From Acidimicrobiaceae bacterium (lineage in GTDB: Bacteria > Actinomycetota > Acidimicrobiia > Acidimicrobiales > RAAP-2): a stretch of DNA of 64,000 nt. Below the pieces are notes generated by a model. It saw nothing but the letters and a program-made list of their open reading frames with translations. It had not been told where the DNA came from and searched no databases. The stretch covers positions 62,001-126,000 of the forward strand of contig PMOQ01000019.1 of assembly GCA_003161255.1 (NCBI GenBank). Reading direction: 5' to 3'. Shown here one piece after another: positions 61,261 through 64,000 of this stretch. How positions within the stretch are numbered: the first letter of the stretch is position 1; every line of letters begins with the position of its first letter. The position numbers and the translations under genes are program-made.

Positions 61261-62316
61261 ATGAACGAGGGGTTCACCGGTGATCCCGGATCGAACGAGC
61301 CACCCTCCCTGGGCCTCGCGCGGTTGCCTGTCGATGAGCCCGCCCTGGTTGTCATCGACCTGGACGGTCCACGATCGATGTCGTTGGAGCCTCTGCCGGT
61401 CGCCTTCGCCGGAGTGGCGGTCGGTATATCGCGCTCCGGGTCCACGGCGTCGAGATCCGATGTATCGGCTGGTGTCGACTTTGTGCTCGTGCCCGAAGAC
61501 GTGACCCGGCTCGGGCCAAGTCACCGGGTTGGGGTGGCTGTCGCCGATCTCGATGCCGAGCTATCGCGGGTCGACGAGGCGCTGAAGAGGTCGCCGACCG
61601 CGGCCGTCACGCTGATGCAGGTCCTGCGGGCCGGGTCCGCGGGGTCCGTCGAGCGCGACCTGTTCGTTGAGTCACTCGCCTACAGCGCGCTTCAGGCGGG
61701 AGTCGAGCACCTCAGTTGGCTGGGTGGCAGGCCGACCCGCCGCGACCACGGGGGGCAGGTCGGCCCACCGGTCATGCTTGAGCGCGACGGTGCGGTGCTG
61801 ACCGTCACCTTGAATCGTCCGCAGGTCCGCAACGCCTTCGATGTCGGGGTGCGTGACGGGTTGCAGGAGGCCCTTGAGCTTGTCGCTCTGGACCCGAGCA
61901 TCGAGTACGCGAGGCTCGTCGGCGCCGGCTCGGACTTCTGCAGTGGCGGTGACCTCGACGAGTTCGGGACGGGGCCTGGGCCGACTGTGTCTCATTTGAT
62001 CCGGACCTCCCGCAGCCCGGCGCTCTTGCTCTCCCAGGTCGCGTCCCGGGTCACCGTCGAGGTCCATGGAGCGTGTGTCGGCGCCGGTATCGAGATCGCC
62101 GCGCTGGCCGGACGCGTCGTCGCGACGACCGACACCAGAGTTCGGCTTCCCGAGGTTGGGATGGGCCTTATCCCCGGGGCCGGGGGAACGGCCAGCCTGC
62201 CGCGCCGGATCGGACGACATCGGACGGCATGGCTGGGTCTCGGAGGTGGGTGGCTCGACGCGGCGACAGCATTCGCGTGGGGTCTGGTTGATGAGGTGCA
62301 CGAGCCGGACTCTTGA
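61261..62316 (+). CDS. Enoyl-CoA hydratase/isomerase family protein with N-terminal extension
   Basis: Crotonase-fold protein, 351 residues, about 90 more than a simple hydratase. Residues about 170-345 are the conserved core: VTLNRPQVRNAFD, the oxyanion loop GSDFCSGGDLDEF, VEVHGACVGAGIEIAALAG, and LPEVGMGLIPGAGGTASLPR with the Glu positions of a hydratase. The first 165 residues are a weaker, crotonase-like stretch (ALVVIDLDGPRSMSLEPLP, VDFVLVPEDV), perhaps a degenerate second domain. The core ends early after LVDEVHEP, so the usual C-terminal helical tail is short. It likely hydrates a 2-enoyl-CoA and opens the plus-strand unit with DUF35 and thiolase. Confidence 0.88.
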   Translation: MNEGFTGDPGSNEPPSLGLARLPVDEPALVVIDLDGPRSMSLEPLPVAFAGVAVGISRSGSTASRSDVSAGVDFVLVPEDVTRLGPSHRVGVAVADLDAELSRVDEALKRSPTAAVTLMQVLRAGSAGSVERDLFVESLAYSALQAGVEHLSWLGGRPTRRDHGGQVGPPVMLERDGAVLTVTLNRPQVRNAFDVGVRDGLQEALELVALDPSIEYARLVGAGSDFCSGGDLDEFGTGPGPTVSHLIRTSRSPALLLSQVASRVTVEVHGACVGAGIEIAALAGRVVATTDTRVRLPEVGMGLIPGAGGTASLPRRIGRHRTAWLGLGGGWLDAATAFAWGLVDEVHEPDS

Positions 62317-62480
62317 GCCATCGGCAGGGTCCGATGACCGGGAACGGCTCGACGCCCCCAGAATCGTGCATCGTCCAAGTCGGTATAGTTCCGACCGGAG
62401 TCAGGGTTCCTCACGGGAGTGTCCCGGTGAGCGGCAGAGCCGGGTTCGACTTGCGTCGGCGAAGGACCAGGAGCGTGTGC

Positions 62481-62876
62481 ATGGCGGATCAGATCCCGCT
62501 GGTCGACTATCTGGTGTTGGGCGACAGCCCGCATCTCGTGGCGCGGGAGTGCGAGCAGTGTGGATCCCGCTACTTCGGTCGCCGCAACGCGTGCGCCGCC
62601 TGCTTCGGCACCGAGTTCAAGACGGTGCGGATTCCCGACGAGGGAACCCTGGAAACCTTCACCATCGTTGCCCAGGCCGCGCCGGGCGTCCCGGTCCCGT
62701 TCGTTTCGGGAGTCGTCGACGTTGACGGCACAGCCGTGCGGGCCAACGTGGTGAACGTCGAACCGAGTCCCGACAAGGTCACCATGGGCATGAAGCTTCG
62801 ACTGACCACGTTTCCGATCGGGGTCGACGAGGCCGGGGTGGAGGCCATCAGTTTCGGATACGAGCCGGTCGGCTGA
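62481..62876 (+). CDS. DUF35 (OB-fold, zinc-ribbon) protein
   Basis: A 131-residue acyl-CoA-associated OB-fold protein. The zinc ribbon CEQCGSRYFGRRNACAAC has four Cys in the CxxC-x10-CxxC pattern, followed by OB strands GTLETFTIVAQAAPGVPVPF and GMKLRLTTFPIG. Unlike the double protein at 39.5 kb this is a single, complete module. It is followed by the true thiolase 22 bases on; DUF35 proteins typically bind such thiolases and bring in acyl-CoA. ATG is preceded by GGAG with about 9 bases of spacing. The 164 bases before it hold no other gene. Confidence 0.93.
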   Translation: MADQIPLVDYLVLGDSPHLVARECEQCGSRYFGRRNACAACFGTEFKTVRIPDEGTLETFTIVAQAAPGVPVPFVSGVVDVDGTAVRANVVNVEPSPDKVTMGMKLRLTTFPIGVDEAGVEAISFGYEPVG

Positions 62877-62898
62877 GTCCCGACCCGAGAGGAATGCG

Positions 62899-64000
62899 AT
62901 GAGTGAGGACATCTGGATACTGGGCATCCACATGACCAAGTTCGGCAAGCACCCGGACAAGGACACCTTGGACCTGGCCTCCGAGGCCGTGATGGGCGCA
63001 CTGGCTGACGGCGGCGTGACGATGAAGGACATCGGCGTGATGGGGGCCGGGAACCTCATGGGAGGGGCCGGGGGGATCGGCCAGATGCTCCAGAAGCAGG
63101 TCGGACAGACCGGGATCCCCGTCTACAACGTGGCCAATGCCTGCGCCACCGGCGCCACCGCGCTGCGGGTCGCAGCGATGGCGGTGAAGGCGGGAGAGGT
63201 CGACTGCGGCCTCGCGGTGGGCGTCGAGAAGCTGGCCGGAGCCGGGCTGTTGGCCGGCGGAAGCCGGGCGGACGACGCCAAGACCTGGACGCCCAAGGGC
63301 CGCCAGGGGGCGGTCGCGCCCCTGGATGGACGTGTCGGGACCGACACGATGCCCGGGGTCTTCGCCCAGATCGGCATGGAGTACGGGCACCGGTACGGCG
63401 GCACGTCCTTCGAGCTCTTCGCGCGGATCAGCGAGAAGAACCACTCACATTCGACTCTCAATCCGTTGGCCTCCTACCAGAAGAAGATGAGCCTGGAGGA
63501 GATCATGAACGACGTCATGATCGCCTACCCGAACACCCGGCCGATGTGCTCGGCGAACTGCGACGGGGCGGCGGCGGCGGTGGTGGTGAGCGACTCGAAG
63601 CTGAAGAAGCTCTCTGCCGAGCAACGGCGCCGGGCCGTCAAGATCTCGGCGTCGATCCTCACCACGGACCCGTGGGAAGACGCCTGCCAGGTCTTGCCCA
63701 ACGTCAACACGCTGACCCGCAACGCGGCCCGCCAGGCCTACGAGCAGGCGTCGGTCGGTCCCGAGGACCTCGACCTGGTCGAGCTGCACGACTGCTTCGC
63801 CACGGCAGAACTGGTTCACTACGACAACCTGATGCTGTGCGAAGAGGGTGGCGCGGTGGATTTCTTCAACAGCGGCGCGCCGTGGCGTGACGGCAAGACG
63901 CCGGTGAACGTCTCCGGTGGGCTCGAGTCCAAGGGTCATCCAATCTCGGCAACCGGGATCGCCAATATCTGGGAGGTGTGTACCCACCTGCGTGGTGAGG
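62899..64000 (+). CDS. Thiolase/lipid-transfer-family acyltransferase (partial, runs off window)
   Basis: Open from the ATG at 62899 (GAGAGGA upstream) to the window edge, at least 367 residues; the end is missing. Unlike the three thiolase-fold proteins at 38-43 kb, it keeps the nucleophile Cys in NVANACATGATAL and the late His in GGLESKGHPISATG, with VELHDCFATAEL between, so it should be a working thiolase of the SCP2 type, cleaving 3-ketoacyl-CoA. Together with the DUF35 protein just upstream and the hydratase it forms a beta-oxidation set. The start codon begins MSEDIWILGIHMTKFGKHP, typical of the group. Confidence 0.93.
   Translation, partial: MSEDIWILGIHMTKFGKHPDKDTLDLASEAVMGALADGGVTMKDIGVMGAGNLMGGAGGIGQMLQKQVGQTGIPVYNVANACATGATALRVAAMAVKAGEVDCGLAVGVEKLAGAGLLAGGSRADDAKTWTPKGRQGAVAPLDGRVGTDTMPGVFAQIGMEYGHRYGGTSFELFARISEKNHSHSTLNPLASYQKKMSLEEIMNDVMIAYPNTRPMCSANCDGAAAAVVVSDSKLKKLSAEQRRRAVKISASILTTDPWEDACQVLPNVNTLTRNAARQAYEQASVGPEDLDLVELHDCFATAELVHYDNLMLCEEGGAVDFFNSGAPWRDGKTPVNVSGGLESKGHPISATGIANIWEVCTHLRGE

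Noticed and set aside
1-64000. tRNA, rRNA, CRISPR array, prophage or riboswitch
   Set aside because: No cloverleaf, regularly spaced repeat array, phage gene or recognisable riboswitch core could be found by reading the sequence.

Overview
The window looks like a stretch of actinobacterial chromosome. It is GC-rich, densely packed with genes, often starts them with GTG or TTG, and overlaps stop and start codons by 4 bases again and again. It carries F420/flavin luciferase-like oxidoreductases, many acyl-CoA dehydrogenases, and two molybdenum hydroxylase operons. The gene mix (CoA-transferases, acyl-CoA dehydrogenase pairs, thiolase-fold proteins with DUF35 partners, P450 and Rieske oxygenases, ACMSD-like amidohydrolases) fits an Acidimicrobiia- or mycobacteria-like oligotroph that degrades lipids, terpenoids, steroids or aromatics through CoA esters. 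That placement is inference from content only.

Layout. 0-4.9 kb: truncated CoA-transferase, acyl-CoA dehydrogenase, luciferase-like oxidoreductase and a double CoA-transferase fusion. 4.9-8.6 kb: small ferredoxin, Rieske oxygenase, P450 and SDR. 8.6-13.1 kb: two tandem pairs of acyl-CoA dehydrogenase subunits. 13.2-18.6 kb: amidohydrolase, fused indolepyruvate ferredoxin oxidoreductase and EthD-like protein, joined by 4-base overlaps. 19.3-23.8 kb (minus): SDR plus a molybdenum hydroxylase in M-S-L order. 24-28.5 kb: its likely maturation set (MoxR, VWA/CoxE, two XdhC-type proteins, MobA-like, membrane-anchored CoxG). 28.6-35.5 kb: CoA ligase, SDR, MoaB/MogA-like protein and a second molybdenum hydroxylase in L-S-M order. 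35.5-35.9 kb: decayed transposase. 35.9-47.4 kb: a catabolic island with two cupin/amidohydrolase modules, three thiolase-fold proteins, a double DUF35 protein, a CoA ligase and a second P450. 47.7-52.5 kb: branched-chain-type ABC transporter with a LivH-LivM-LivG fusion, followed by an APH-like kinase. 53.8-61.2 kb (minus): luciferase-like oxidoreductase, racemase-like protein, SDR, two amidohydrolases and a rearranged CoA-transferase. 61.3-64 kb: enoyl-CoA hydratase, DUF35 protein and a true thiolase that runs off the end.

Reading the parts together: a HAAT-type transporter imports a small acid or amide-like compound, P450, Rieske and luciferase-like enzymes oxidise substrates, CoA ligases and CoA-transferases activate them, and dehydrogenases, hydratases, SDRs and thiolase or aldolase-like enzymes shorten them. 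I recognise no transcription factor in the window, yet two families of short palindromes recur in front of unrelated catabolic units. The best candidates for something undescribed are the 38.3-42.7 kb thiolase-fold/DUF35 cluster with its duplicated cupin-amidohydrolase neighbours, and the shared operator sequences that link distant oxygenase and transporter genes.
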